A stretch of 64,000 nt of DNA from JBQLZO01 sp052168315 (GTDB lineage Bacteria > Planctomycetota > Phycisphaerae > Phycisphaerales > UBA1924), in contig JBQLZO010000043.1 of NCBI GenBank assembly GCA_052168315.1, forward strand, positions 1 to 64,000, given 5' to 3'. The position numbers and the translations under genes are program-made. Positions 1 to 7,995 of this stretch are shown piece by piece. Within the stretch, counting starts at the first letter, position 1. Each line of letters begins with the position of its first letter. The notes under the pieces are model-generated. The model was not told the DNA's origin, did no database searches, and was given only the letters and a program-made list of their open reading frames with translations.

Positions 1-2183
1 CCCCCAATTCCCCCACCCCCCCCGATCCACCCGACGCGCTTGAGGACATCCTCGGCCCTTCCGGGCGGGTGGCGGCTTCGTTGGGGGATCGGTTTGAGTC
101 GCGTCCCGAGCAGTTGGCGATGGCGCGGGCGGTGCTTGCGAATATGGCGGATCGGGGGACGCTGCTGGTGGAGGCGGGGACGGGGGTGGGCAAGTCGTTC
201 GCGTACCTGGCGCCGGCGGTGCTGCGGATCATCGAAAGGGGCGAGCGGGTGGTGATCGCGACGAACACGATCGCGCTGCAGGAGCAGCTGCTGGAGAAGG
301 ATGTGCCGCTGATCGAGCGGTGCGCGGGGGGGGTTGGCGGGGGCGATGGTGGTGATGGCGGGGCGGGTGATGCGGATGCGGGCGGGGCGGCGTTCCGGGT
401 GGAGCTGGTGAAGGGGCGGGGGAACTACCTTTCGATCCGGCGGCTGCAGCTGGCTTCGAAGCGGGCGGATCGGCTGTTCGCGGATCCGGCGGGGCGGCGG
501 TCGCTGCATGTGATCCAGGAGTGGGCGTACGAGACGAGCGATGGGACGCTGTCGACGCTGCCAGCGCTGGAGCGGGCGGGGGTGTGGGATCATGCGCGGT
601 CGGACTCGGGGAACTGCATGGGGCGGAAGTGCCCGACCTACGAGCAGTGCTTCTACCAGAAGGCGCGGCGGCGGATGGAGCGGGCGGATCTGCTGATCTG
701 CAATCACGCGCTGTTTTTCTCTGATCTCGCGCTGCGGGCGCGGGGTGTGGGGTTCCTGCCGAAGTACGACCATGTGATCCTGGATGAGGCGCACATGGTC
801 GAGGATGTGGCCAGCGAGCACTTCGGCGTGTCGCTGGCGGAGGGGCGGGTGCGGCACCTGCTGGGGACGCTGGCGAGCGATCGGGGCGCGGGTCGGCGAG
901 GGAGTGGGGGAGGAGGGGGATCGGGCAAGGGTGCCTTGGCATCGATCCATGTGGATGATGAGGCGCTGAGCGCGCGAGCGGTGGAGATGGTGCTGCGTGC
1001 GGGGGTGGCGTGCGATCAGTTCTTTGATCAGCTCGTGGTGCACGCGGCGTCGAGAAACGCCGGAGTGGGCGGCGGGGGAGAGTTGGGGGGGGGCGGCGGG
1101 GGGACGATCCGGTTGGATGATGATTTCCGGATCGAGAATCCGCTGACGAGCGCGATGAGCGAATTGGTGCTGGTGCTCAAGCGGATGCGGGAGCGGGCGC
1201 TGTTCGAGGAGGACAAGTTCGAGCTTGGCGGGTACATCGAGCGGGCGCAGGCGATCGGCGAGGAGGCGGAGATTCTGAGCGAGCGGCAGCTGGATGGGTG
1301 CGCGTACTGGGCGGAGGTGACGCGGAGTTCATCGTTCGGCGTGCGGGCGCGGCTGGCGTGCTCGCCGATCGAGGTGGCGCCGCTGCTGCGGACGCACTTG
1401 TTCGGGGATGAGTTCTCGGTGACGCTGACCTCGGCGACGCTGACGACGCGGGGGGCTTCGGGCGGCGGGGATGCGATGGAGGAGTCTGGGTTCGCGCACA
1501 TCAAGTCTCGGATCGGGTGCGATGGGGCGCGGACGCTGGCGCTGGGGAGCCCGTTCGATCATGCGGCGCTGGTGGGGTTGTTCGTTGAGAAGGACATGCC
1601 CGATCCGCGGGCGCGGGGGTACGAGTCGGCGCTGGGCGAGCGGATTTTGCATCATGTGCGGGCGACGGATGGCGGGGCGTTCGTGCTGTTCACGAGCTTC
1701 GGGACGATGCACCGGGTGGCGGACCTGGTGCGGGGGGAGCTTGAGTCGATGGGGCTGCCGGTGTTCGTGCACGGGCGGGATGGGAGCCGCGCGGCGATGC
1801 TGGAGGGGTTCCGGGGCGATGAGCGGAGCGTGCTGTTCGGCACGGCGAGCTTCTGGCAGGGGGTGGATGTGCGCGGGCGGGGGCTGCGGAATGTGATCAT
1901 CACGCGGCTGCCGTTCGATCCGCCGGACCGGCCGTTGACCGAGGCGCGGCTGGAGATGATCAAGGAGCGTGGGGGGAGCCCGTTCTTCGAGGATTCGCTG
2001 CCGCGGGCGGTGATCCGATTCAAGCAGGGTTTCGGTCGGCTGGTGCGGAGCGCGACGGACTCAGGGCGGGTGGTGGTGCTGGACCCGCGGATCCTGACGA
2101 AGCCGTACGGGAAGCGGTTCCTGGCGGCGCTGCCGGAGGGGGTGGTGGTGCGGGCGGCGGGTGGCGTGGAGGAGGGGGGGTGA
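1..2183 (+). CDS. dinG: DinG-family ATP-dependent helicase, 5' end outside the window
   Basis: Superfamily 2 iron-sulfur helicase of the DinG/XPD type, expected to unwind damaged or structured DNA 5' to 3'. Counting from the first GTG (69): Walker A is AGTGVGKS at 36-43, the Fe-S cysteines lie in CMGRKCPTYEQC, the DEAH box is in VILDEAH, and late motifs are SFWQGVDVRGRGLRN and QGFGRLVR. The frame stays open to the window edge and encodes a typical family N-terminus (ALEDILGPSGR) ahead of 69, so the true start is upstream. Odd: three glycine-rich insertions (around residues 85-105, 275-285 and 335-350) that most relatives lack. The next gene follows on the same strand. Family call is firm; the exact substrate is not visible. 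Confidence 0.9.
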   Translation, partial: PNSPTPPDPPDALEDILGPSGRVAASLGDRFESRPEQLAMARAVLANMADRGTLLVEAGTGVGKSFAYLAPAVLRIIERGERVVIATNTIALQEQLLEKDVPLIERCAGGVGGGDGGDGGAGDADAGGAAFRVELVKGRGNYLSIRRLQLASKRADRLFADPAGRRSLHVIQEWAYETSDGTLSTLPALERAGVWDHARSDSGNCMGRKCPTYEQCFYQKARRRMERADLLICNHALFFSDLALRARGVGFLPKYDHVILDEAHMVEDVASEHFGVSLAEGRVRHLLGTLASDRGAGRRGSGGGGGSGKGALASIHVDDEALSARAVEMVLRAGVACDQFFDQLVVHAASRNAGVGGGGELGGGGGGTIRLDDDFRIENPLTSAMSELVLVLKRMRERALFEEDKFELGGYIERAQAIGEEAEILSERQLDGCAYWAEVTRSSSFGVRARLACSPIEVAPLLRTHLFGDEFSVTLTSATLTTRGASGGGDAMEESGFAHIKSRIGCDGARTLALGSPFDHAALVGLFVEKDMPDPRARGYESALGERILHHVRATDGGAFVLFTSFGTMHRVADLVRGELESMGLPVFVHGRDGSRAAMLEGFRGDERSVLFGTASFWQGVDVRGRGLRNVIITRLPFDPPDRPLTEARLEMIKERGGSPFFEDSLPRAVIRFKQGFGRLVRSATDSGRVVVLDPRILTKPYGKRFLAALPEGVVVRAAGGVEEGG

Positions 2184-2311
2184 GGGAGGGGCGGGGGTGC
2201 GAGGGAGGGGCGCTGGGCGGCATGTGTTCAAGCGATGCGCTACACTCGGGGCTGTGCCTGATGCGGGCGAGGATCCGAACAAGTTCCGATCAGATAGCGG
2301 GAGCGACGGCG

Positions 2312-3721
2312 ATGCTCGGGAAAGTGTTCAAGGCGTACGACATCCGTGGGACCTATCCGGATCCGCTGAACGAGAAGATGGGTTGGCAGATCGGGTACGG
2401 GGCGGGTCGGTACCTGGTCGAGAGCGCGGAGCGTTCGGGCGAGCGGACGCCGATGATGCGGAACCTGGTGGTCGGGCGCGACATGCGGACGCACAGCCCA
2501 TCGCTGCGTGATGCGCTGGTGCGCGGGATCAACGATGCGAACGCGCATGTGATCGATGTGGGGATGGTGGACACGCCGTTCGTGTACTTCGCGATCAACT
2601 ACCTGGACTGCGCGGGTGGGGTTCAGGTGACGGCCTCGCACAACCCGCCGAATTACAACGGGTTCAAGATCAGCACGCGGAAGGCGCGGCCGGTGGGCGA
2701 GGCGACGGGGCTGGCCGAGATCCGCAAGCTCGCGGCGACGGTGGACGCGTCGCTGAAGGAGAAGGGGACGGGGCGGGTGGAGCAGCGGGACCTGTGGGAG
2801 GCGTACACGAAGCATGTGCTCGGGTTCCTGGACATGGGGGGCAAGAAGCTGAAGGTGGTGGTGGACGCCTCGAACGGGATGGCGGGGACGGCGGTGCCGA
2901 AGATCTTCGGGAAGAAGGGCAAGGGCGTGGAGGGGCTGGAGATCGTGGAGCTGTACTTCGAGAACTCGAAGGGCTCGTTCGTGCACGAGCCGAACCCGCT
3001 GGTGGCGGCGAACCTGAGGGATCTGCAGGCGAAGGTGCTCTCTGAGAAGGCGGACCTGGGGATCTGCTTCGACGGCGATGCGGACCGGTGCGTGGTGGTG
3101 GATGAGAAGGGCGCGGTGGTGGGGTGCGACCATCTGACGGCGTGGCTGGCGGGGTGGTTCCTTGATCGGAACCCGGGCGGGGCCGTGGTGTACGACCTGC
3201 GGTCGAGCAAGTCATTGCCGGAGGAGATCGTGCGGCACGGCGGGACGCCGGTGCGGGGGCGGGTGGGGCATGTGTTCATGAAGCAGCTGATGAAGGAGCG
3301 TGGGGCGGCGTTCGGCGGCGAGTTGTCGGGGCACTTCTATTTCCGCGAGAACTTCAACGCGGATTCGGGCGTGATCGCGATGGCGACGGTGCTGACAGCC
3401 CTGGCGGCGTCGGGGCGGACGATGAGCGAGCTGATCCATCCGATCCGTCGGTATGTGGCATCCGGGGAGATGAACTTCGAGAACGAGGACAAGGATGCGG
3501 CGATCGAGGAGCTGCACGAGGCGTTCGCGGAGCGCGGGGAGATCGATGATCTGGATGGGATCACGGTGGACTGCTTCGCGAGCGAGGGGTGGTGGTGCAA
3601 TGTCCGGAAGAGCAACACTGAGCCGCTGCTGCGTCTGAATCTGGAGGCGCGGTCGAAGGAGCTGCTGGACCGGGCGCTGGCGGAGGTGATGCCGATGCTC
3701 GGTCAGGCGGTGGCGCACTGA
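2312..3721 (+). CDS. Phosphomannomutase/phosphoglucomutase
   Basis: Alpha-D-phosphohexomutase family enzyme of 469 residues (ManB/AlgC type). It interconverts mannose- or glucose-6-phosphate and the 1-phosphates for nucleotide-sugar synthesis. All four signatures are present: phosphoserine loop TASHNPPNYNGFKI, metal loop FDGDADRC, sugar loop GGELSGHFYF and phosphate loop RKSNTEPLLRL. The ATG at 2312 was chosen because the protein then begins MLGKVFKAYDIRGTYPDPL, the usual family N-terminus; the frame is open upstream to 2180 but that stretch looks non-coding. A GTG or ATG for the next gene directly abuts the stop codon, so it is probably co-transcribed with the epimerase, which would link both to surface-sugar metabolism. 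Mannose or glucose preference cannot be read from the sequence. Confidence 0.93.
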   Translation: MLGKVFKAYDIRGTYPDPLNEKMGWQIGYGAGRYLVESAERSGERTPMMRNLVVGRDMRTHSPSLRDALVRGINDANAHVIDVGMVDTPFVYFAINYLDCAGGVQVTASHNPPNYNGFKISTRKARPVGEATGLAEIRKLAATVDASLKEKGTGRVEQRDLWEAYTKHVLGFLDMGGKKLKVVVDASNGMAGTAVPKIFGKKGKGVEGLEIVELYFENSKGSFVHEPNPLVAANLRDLQAKVLSEKADLGICFDGDADRCVVVDEKGAVVGCDHLTAWLAGWFLDRNPGGAVVYDLRSSKSLPEEIVRHGGTPVRGRVGHVFMKQLMKERGAAFGGELSGHFYFRENFNADSGVIAMATVLTALAASGRTMSELIHPIRRYVASGEMNFENEDKDAAIEELHEAFAERGEIDDLDGITVDCFASEGWWCNVRKSNTEPLLRLNLEARSKELLDRALAEVMPMLGQAVAH

Positions 3722-4738
3722 GTGAAGGGAGCGGCGGGCGTGCGGCTGGTGATCACGGGGAGTTCGGGCCTTCTGGGGCGTGCGTGCGCGCGGGGGTGCG
3801 CTGCGCGCGGGTGGGGCGTGGTGGGGGTGGACCGCGCGGCGAGCGGTGGTGGTGTTAGTGGTGGGGGTGGTGGTGTTCGGGCGTATGTGGGGACGCTGCA
3901 CGATCCGTACACGATCCATCGGGCGCTGGACCTGTGCGAGCGGGAGCTGGGTGGCGCTGCGGATGCGGTCGTGCATCTTGCGAACCACACGAACGCGCGG
4001 TCGGCGGGTGGGGAGGTGGTGCTGCGCGAGAACCTGGCGATGAACGCGAGCGTGTTCGCGGGGGCGATCGAGCGCGGGGTGCGTCGGGTGGTGTTCGCGA
4101 GTTCGATCCAGGCGTTTCTGGGCGGGATCGACGGGTCGATGGAGCTGCAGGACACGATGCGGCCCCCGCGGTTTCCGATCGACGAGACGATCGAGCCGCG
4201 GCCGACGAACGGGTATGGGTTGAGCAAGCTGCTGAGCGAGCGGATGCTCGATGGGCTGTGCGGGGGGGGCGTTTCGCTGGTTTCGGGGTCGGCGGTGGAT
4301 GCGGAGCCGGCGGGGAGTGGTGGGGCGGTGGGGGGGTGTACGGGGGTGAGCGTGCGGCTGCCGTATGTGCTGACGGATCGGTCGTTCGAGATGGTGGGTG
4401 AGCGGGCGCGGCGTGGCGAGTTTGCGCCGGTGGAGTATCGGTGGGGCGGGGCCGAGGCGTTCTCGTATGTGCATGCGGACGATGCGAGCGATGCGCTGCT
4501 GGCGGCGGCGGACCCGGACGGGTGCGCGGTCGGGGGGCACGCGGTGGTGTGGGTGGCCGCGGATGAGCCGCGGACCTGGGAGTCGGCGGGGGCGCTGGTC
4601 GAGCGTTTCTATGGCGATGTGCCCGGGAGCGCGGAGGCCGCGGCGCGGGGGTCGTTCCATGACCTTACGCGGGCGCGATCGGTGCTGGGGTGGGAGGCGC
4701 GGCGGCTGCTGTCTGCGGTGCGGGGTGCGGCGCGGTGA
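3722..4738 (+). CDS. NAD(P)-dependent sugar epimerase/dehydratase (extended SDR)
   Basis: Extended short-chain dehydrogenase of 338 residues, probably acting on a nucleotide sugar. The N-terminal Rossmann motif is VITGSSGLLGRA. The catalytic Tyr-Lys pair is in NGYGLSKLLSE and the catalytic Ser is in FASSIQAF. Translation may start at GTG 3722, immediately after the mutase stop, or at GTG 3740 just before the Rossmann strand. Glycine-rich insertions (around residues 40-50 and 185-200) resemble those in neighbouring chromosomal proteins. Direct coupling to the phosphohexomutase suggests a shared role in activated-sugar or polysaccharide synthesis. The substrate is unknown. Confidence 0.85.
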   Translation: MKGAAGVRLVITGSSGLLGRACARGCAARGWGVVGVDRAASGGGVSGGGGGVRAYVGTLHDPYTIHRALDLCERELGGAADAVVHLANHTNARSAGGEVVLRENLAMNASVFAGAIERGVRRVVFASSIQAFLGGIDGSMELQDTMRPPRFPIDETIEPRPTNGYGLSKLLSERMLDGLCGGGVSLVSGSAVDAEPAGSGGAVGGCTGVSVRLPYVLTDRSFEMVGERARRGEFAPVEYRWGGAEAFSYVHADDASDALLAAADPDGCAVGGHAVVWVAADEPRTWESAGALVERFYGDVPGSAEAAARGSFHDLTRARSVLGWEARRLLSAVRGAAR

Positions 4739-4771
4739 GTTGGCGGGTGGGCGCGGCAGAGCGGGCGTCGG

Positions 4772-6169
4772 TCAGAACGCGAGGTGGAGCCGGAGGGCGA
4801 GGACGATGGCGGTGTCGCTCTGTTCGAGGGCATCGTCGACGGCCTGAAGGCTGGCGGTCAGTCGGGCGGCGGGTGTGAGCGCGGCGTTGTAGAAGGCCTC
4901 GAAGGCGTGTGCGTGGTCGTCGACGCCGAGTGCGGAGGCGAGGTTGCCGGTTCGGATCGAGGTATAGGCGTAGGCGATGCCGAAGTGGTCGTCGGGGCGG
5001 GTCGGGATGAGTCCGCGTCCGCCGAGTCCGCCGCTGGCGAACCAGTCGATGGGCATGGTGTCGTCGTCGCCGAGTCCAGCGCGGGCGAAGAACCCGAAGC
5101 CGCGTCGATCGGGGATGCCGTTGGCGAGGTCGATGGGGGTTTCGTCGCTCTCGTCGGCCCAGAGGTATTGCCACGCGGACCAGTAGAGCGACCAGGTCTC
5201 ATCCTCGGTCGGCGGGATGAACCCGACCTGCCTGTCGAATGTGAATCGGGAGTTGAGGTCGAAGAACTCCTGGTCGGCGGCGTAGGTGAATCCGAGGTTC
5301 TGGCCGCCGTGGAGCCCGGCGATGGTGTACTTGAACTGGCTTTCGACGCTGATGGTGTATCCATCGCCGATGTCGCTGAATCCCGTTGTGGTCGAGGCGT
5401 CGTTGGTGTTGAACACCGACGCGGTGAGTGTGACATGCTCGCAGGGGATCCAGAGGGCTCCGGCGCCGAGCGTGCTGTACGGGACGGTGAGGGCGGTGAC
5501 GGGATTGAAGATGAAGTCGGAGTTTCCGAACTGGAGCATTCCGCGCCCGGATGCGAATTCGTTGGGGTCGCCGCCGAGGGTGTTGAGCTTGCCGATGAAC
5601 AGCGCGAACGTGGGTGAGAGGAACTGTGTGTAGGTGAGTTCGGTGATGGCGATGGGCAGGCCATCGTCTGGGTCGTCGGTGAGGGGGAAATAGAGGTCGG
5701 TGTTGACGGGGAGGAGGGCGCGGGCCATGGGGTTGATGGACTCTCCGTAGCGTGATTCGCCGCGGATGGTGAGCAGCGCGCCGGGGAGCAGGTCCATTTT
5801 CTGGAGGTCGAGGTTGACGAGGTAGTCCAGCGAACCGGCGTATCGGGTGCCGGTGTCGTTTCCGCCCGAGGTGACGGACTGGAGGTGCTGGATCCAGTCG
5901 ATCCTGAACTGGACGCCGTGCTCGGCGAGGTCGGAGCGTGCGCCGCCGAGGTCGCCGAGGAGGAACGATCTTTCGAAGAGGGGGGCTTCGTAGGCCGGGA
6001 TGGGGAGGATGCCGGTCGGTGCGGCGGGCTCTGCGGTGGTGGTGGTGACGGGTGTGGAAGATGCGGCGGCGGGCTCGGGTGCCGGCTGGCGGTTGTCCTG
6101 TGTCAGGGCCTCGGGGGCCAGGAGGCAGGCGAGGGCGATGCTGGTGGCGATGCGGGGTGTTGCGATCAT
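4772..6169 (-). CDS. OprB-like carbohydrate-selective porin
   Basis: Outer-membrane beta-barrel of 465 residues. It has a signal peptide (hydrophobic ATSIALACLLAP near the start), a Pro/Ala/Thr-rich spacer to about residue 55, then an OprB-type barrel with alternating aromatic/hydrophobic strands and a C-terminal Phe (LRLHLAF), the usual barrel-assembly signal. Motifs such as LGDLGGARSDLAEHGV and SGRGMLQFGNSDFIFNP fit carbohydrate-selective porins. It is convergent with the epimerase upstream in the window. The following minus-strand gene is a two-component regulator that might control it, but there is no direct evidence. The solute is not predictable. Confidence 0.85.
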   Translation of the reverse strand: MIATPRIATSIALACLLAPEALTQDNRQPAPEPAAASSTPVTTTTAEPAAPTGILPIPAYEAPLFERSFLLGDLGGARSDLAEHGVQFRIDWIQHLQSVTSGGNDTGTRYAGSLDYLVNLDLQKMDLLPGALLTIRGESRYGESINPMARALLPVNTDLYFPLTDDPDDGLPIAITELTYTQFLSPTFALFIGKLNTLGGDPNEFASGRGMLQFGNSDFIFNPVTALTVPYSTLGAGALWIPCEHVTLTASVFNTNDASTTTGFSDIGDGYTISVESQFKYTIAGLHGGQNLGFTYAADQEFFDLNSRFTFDRQVGFIPPTEDETWSLYWSAWQYLWADESDETPIDLANGIPDRRGFGFFARAGLGDDDTMPIDWFASGGLGGRGLIPTRPDDHFGIAYAYTSIRTGNLASALGVDDHAHAFEAFYNAALTPAARLTASLQAVDDALEQSDTAIVLALRLHLAF

Positions 6170-6465
6170 TGCGTGGCTCCGAGTTGGCTCGCCTGGAGCG
6201 CCCGGCCCGAGGTGGTGATGAGTCCGGTGCGCGGGCGCTCAGGGTCGGATGTGGTGCGGCGGGTCGGCGATGGGCGCGGCGGCCTGGCGGTCGTCACGGG
6301 GCGCGCCCTTGTGCGAGCGGCCAAGCGTACCCGATCGTGGCGGTGTGCAACTTGCGGACCCCGGGGTGGACCTTGGGGGAGCGCGCGCGAGCGTCCGCGG
6401 GGCTGTGTGCGGGGGGCGGGTGGGTCGGGGGATGGGGGGCGGTGTGTGGCGGGAGCCAGGAGGGA
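6170..6465. other. Intergenic region, porin promoter side
   Basis: About 300 bases between the porin start and the end of the response-regulator gene. Reading frames across it have no family signatures and look like high-GC artefacts. The porin promoter should lie here, but no convincing -35/-10 pair was found. Confidence 0.4.
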
Positions 6466-7206
6466 TCAGAATGGGTTCTGGGCCCACGCGACGGCGTAGC
6501 GTGCGAGTTCGGGGGCGTTGTCGATGCCGAGCTTGCGCTTGATGTTCTCGCGGTGTGTCTCGACGGTCTTGATGCTGATGGAGAGGCGCTCGGCGATGGC
6601 GCGGGTGGTCTGGGCGTGGCCGATCATCTGGAAGACCTCGAGTTCACGATCGGTGAGGGCTGCGACGCCGGTTGGTTCGTCGGCGTGTGCGCGGACGGCC
6701 TGGTTGATGAGGCGGTTGGTCATCTCGAGGCTGAGCGCGGTGTCGCCTTGGAGGATGGTGTGGATGGCGTGGAGCAGGCGTTCGGGTGGTTCGGACTTGT
6801 GGAGGTACCCGTTGGCGCCGGCGCGGAGGGCGCGTTCGGCGAAGACGCGCTCGTCGAGCGAGGAGAGGATGAGGAGGCGGGCCTGTGGGCGTGTGGCGTG
6901 GAGGCGCTTGGCGAGTTCGAATCCGCTGCCATCGGTGAGGAGCAGGTCGATGATGATGATGTCGGGGTCGTGGCGCTGGGCGTGGGCGAGTGCATCGTGC
7001 TCGGTGTCGGCCTCGGCGATGATGCTGAGGGAGTGGTCTTCTGCGAGGACAGCGCGGATGCCGGCTCTGAAGATGGGGTGCTCATCGACGATGAGGATGG
7101 TGCGGACTTTCTGCTCGGCGCGCTGCGGCTCGTCGGGCGTCGGCGGGTCGGGCTCGGGCGTGGGGGGTGCGGCGGTGGAGGGCTCGATGGTGGGGGGGTG
7201 CTGCAT
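6466..7206 (-). CDS. NarL/FixJ-type response regulator, receiver plus LuxR HTH
   Basis: Transcriptional regulator of 246 residues. A Pro/Thr-rich leader of about 34 residues precedes a receiver domain with acidic D41, phospho-acceptor D87 in IIIIDLLLTDGSG, and a conserved Ser/Lys switch region (LILSS, YLHKS). The C-terminal LuxR-type helix-turn-helix is clear (ALTDRELEVFQMIG, then ISIKTVETHRENIKRKLG). The ATG at 7206 is the nearest start giving a complete receiver; a later start is possible because the leader is low-complexity. No partner histidine kinase is adjacent, so it is either an orphan or phosphorylated by a distant sensor. Confidence 0.9.
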   Translation of the reverse strand: MQHPPTIEPSTAAPPTPEPDPPTPDEPQRAEQKVRTILIVDEHPIFRAGIRAVLAEDHSLSIIAEADTEHDALAHAQRHDPDIIIIDLLLTDGSGFELAKRLHATRPQARLLILSSLDERVFAERALRAGANGYLHKSEPPERLLHAIHTILQGDTALSLEMTNRLINQAVRAHADEPTGVAALTDRELEVFQMIGHAQTTRAIAERLSISIKTVETHRENIKRKLGIDNAPELARYAVAWAQNPF

Positions 7207-7626
7207 GGGTTGGTCCTCGTGCGCTGTCGCGAGCGGCGTGGGCGCGCTGTCGGGCGCGTGATGCGCGGGTGCGTGCATCACGGGTGCGTAAGCGCTGGCT
7301 TGGCGTTGGCGGTGCTGCCGGGTCGGTCGCGATCGGATCTGGGGCGCTGGGCCCGGGTTTGGTGTGTGAGAACTGCTTGAGATCGCGGGGCACCACCGGT
7401 GCATGAGGGTTGTGCACGAGAAGCGTAGGGCGGTGCTCGCGCGGAATCTAGGGGAAGTGCCGAGGCGCTGGTGCGGGGGTTGGAGCGTGTGAATGCGGGA
7501 TGGTCGGATGTCCCCGGGGCGTTGGGGGCGCTTGTGTGTTGGGTGGAGTGCGGCGCGGTGATGTTTCGGTGCGGAGCCGGAGCGCAGCGCTGCGATGCGG
7601 GCGGCGGGATCGGAAGGAGCCTTGAG
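7207..7626. other. Divergent intergenic region
   Basis: About 420 bases between the divergently transcribed response regulator and rhodanese genes. No RNA gene or repeat was recognised. The only clear signal is a strong ribosome-binding site (GGAAGGAG, about 7612-7619) ahead of the rhodanese. Confidence 0.4.
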
Positions 7627-7959
7627 ATGAAGACGATCGATGCGCAGGAAGTCGATGCGATCATTGAACGGAACGATTCGTGGGTGCTGATCGATGCGCT
7701 CCCGAAGGAGAGCTACGAGCGTCGGCATATCGCCGGGGCGCACAGTGTGCCGGCGGAGTCGGACGATTTCGTCGAGCGCGTCGATGCGCTGGTCGGCGGG
7801 CGTGATGACACGGTGGTGCTGTACTGCGCGGACCATGACTGCCCGCTGTCGGAGAAGGGGGCGAAGAAGCTGGAGAGCGCGGGGTTCACGGATGTGCGGG
7901 ACTTCTCCGGCGGGCTCGAGGAGTGGGAGCGGAGCGGGCACGCGCTGACAACCGCGTGA
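7627..7959 (+). CDS. Single-domain rhodanese-like sulfurtransferase
   Basis: Protein of 110 residues, the size of a lone rhodanese domain. It has the family CH2A-like motif LPKESYERRHIAGAHSVP and the active-site loop VVLYCADHDCPLSEKGAK with Cys67 as predicted persulfide carrier. No signal peptide, so cytoplasmic. The ATG at 7627 is chosen because it follows a strong GGAAGGAG and gives the standard domain start; the open frame extends further upstream without recognisable content. The sulfur donor and acceptor are unknown. Confidence 0.9.
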   Translation: MKTIDAQEVDAIIERNDSWVLIDALPKESYERRHIAGAHSVPAESDDFVERVDALVGGRDDTVVLYCADHDCPLSEKGAKKLESAGFTDVRDFSGGLEEWERSGHALTTA

Positions 7960-7995
7960 TGGGATCGCGCGCGGCGGGGGCGCTATGGTGCGTTC

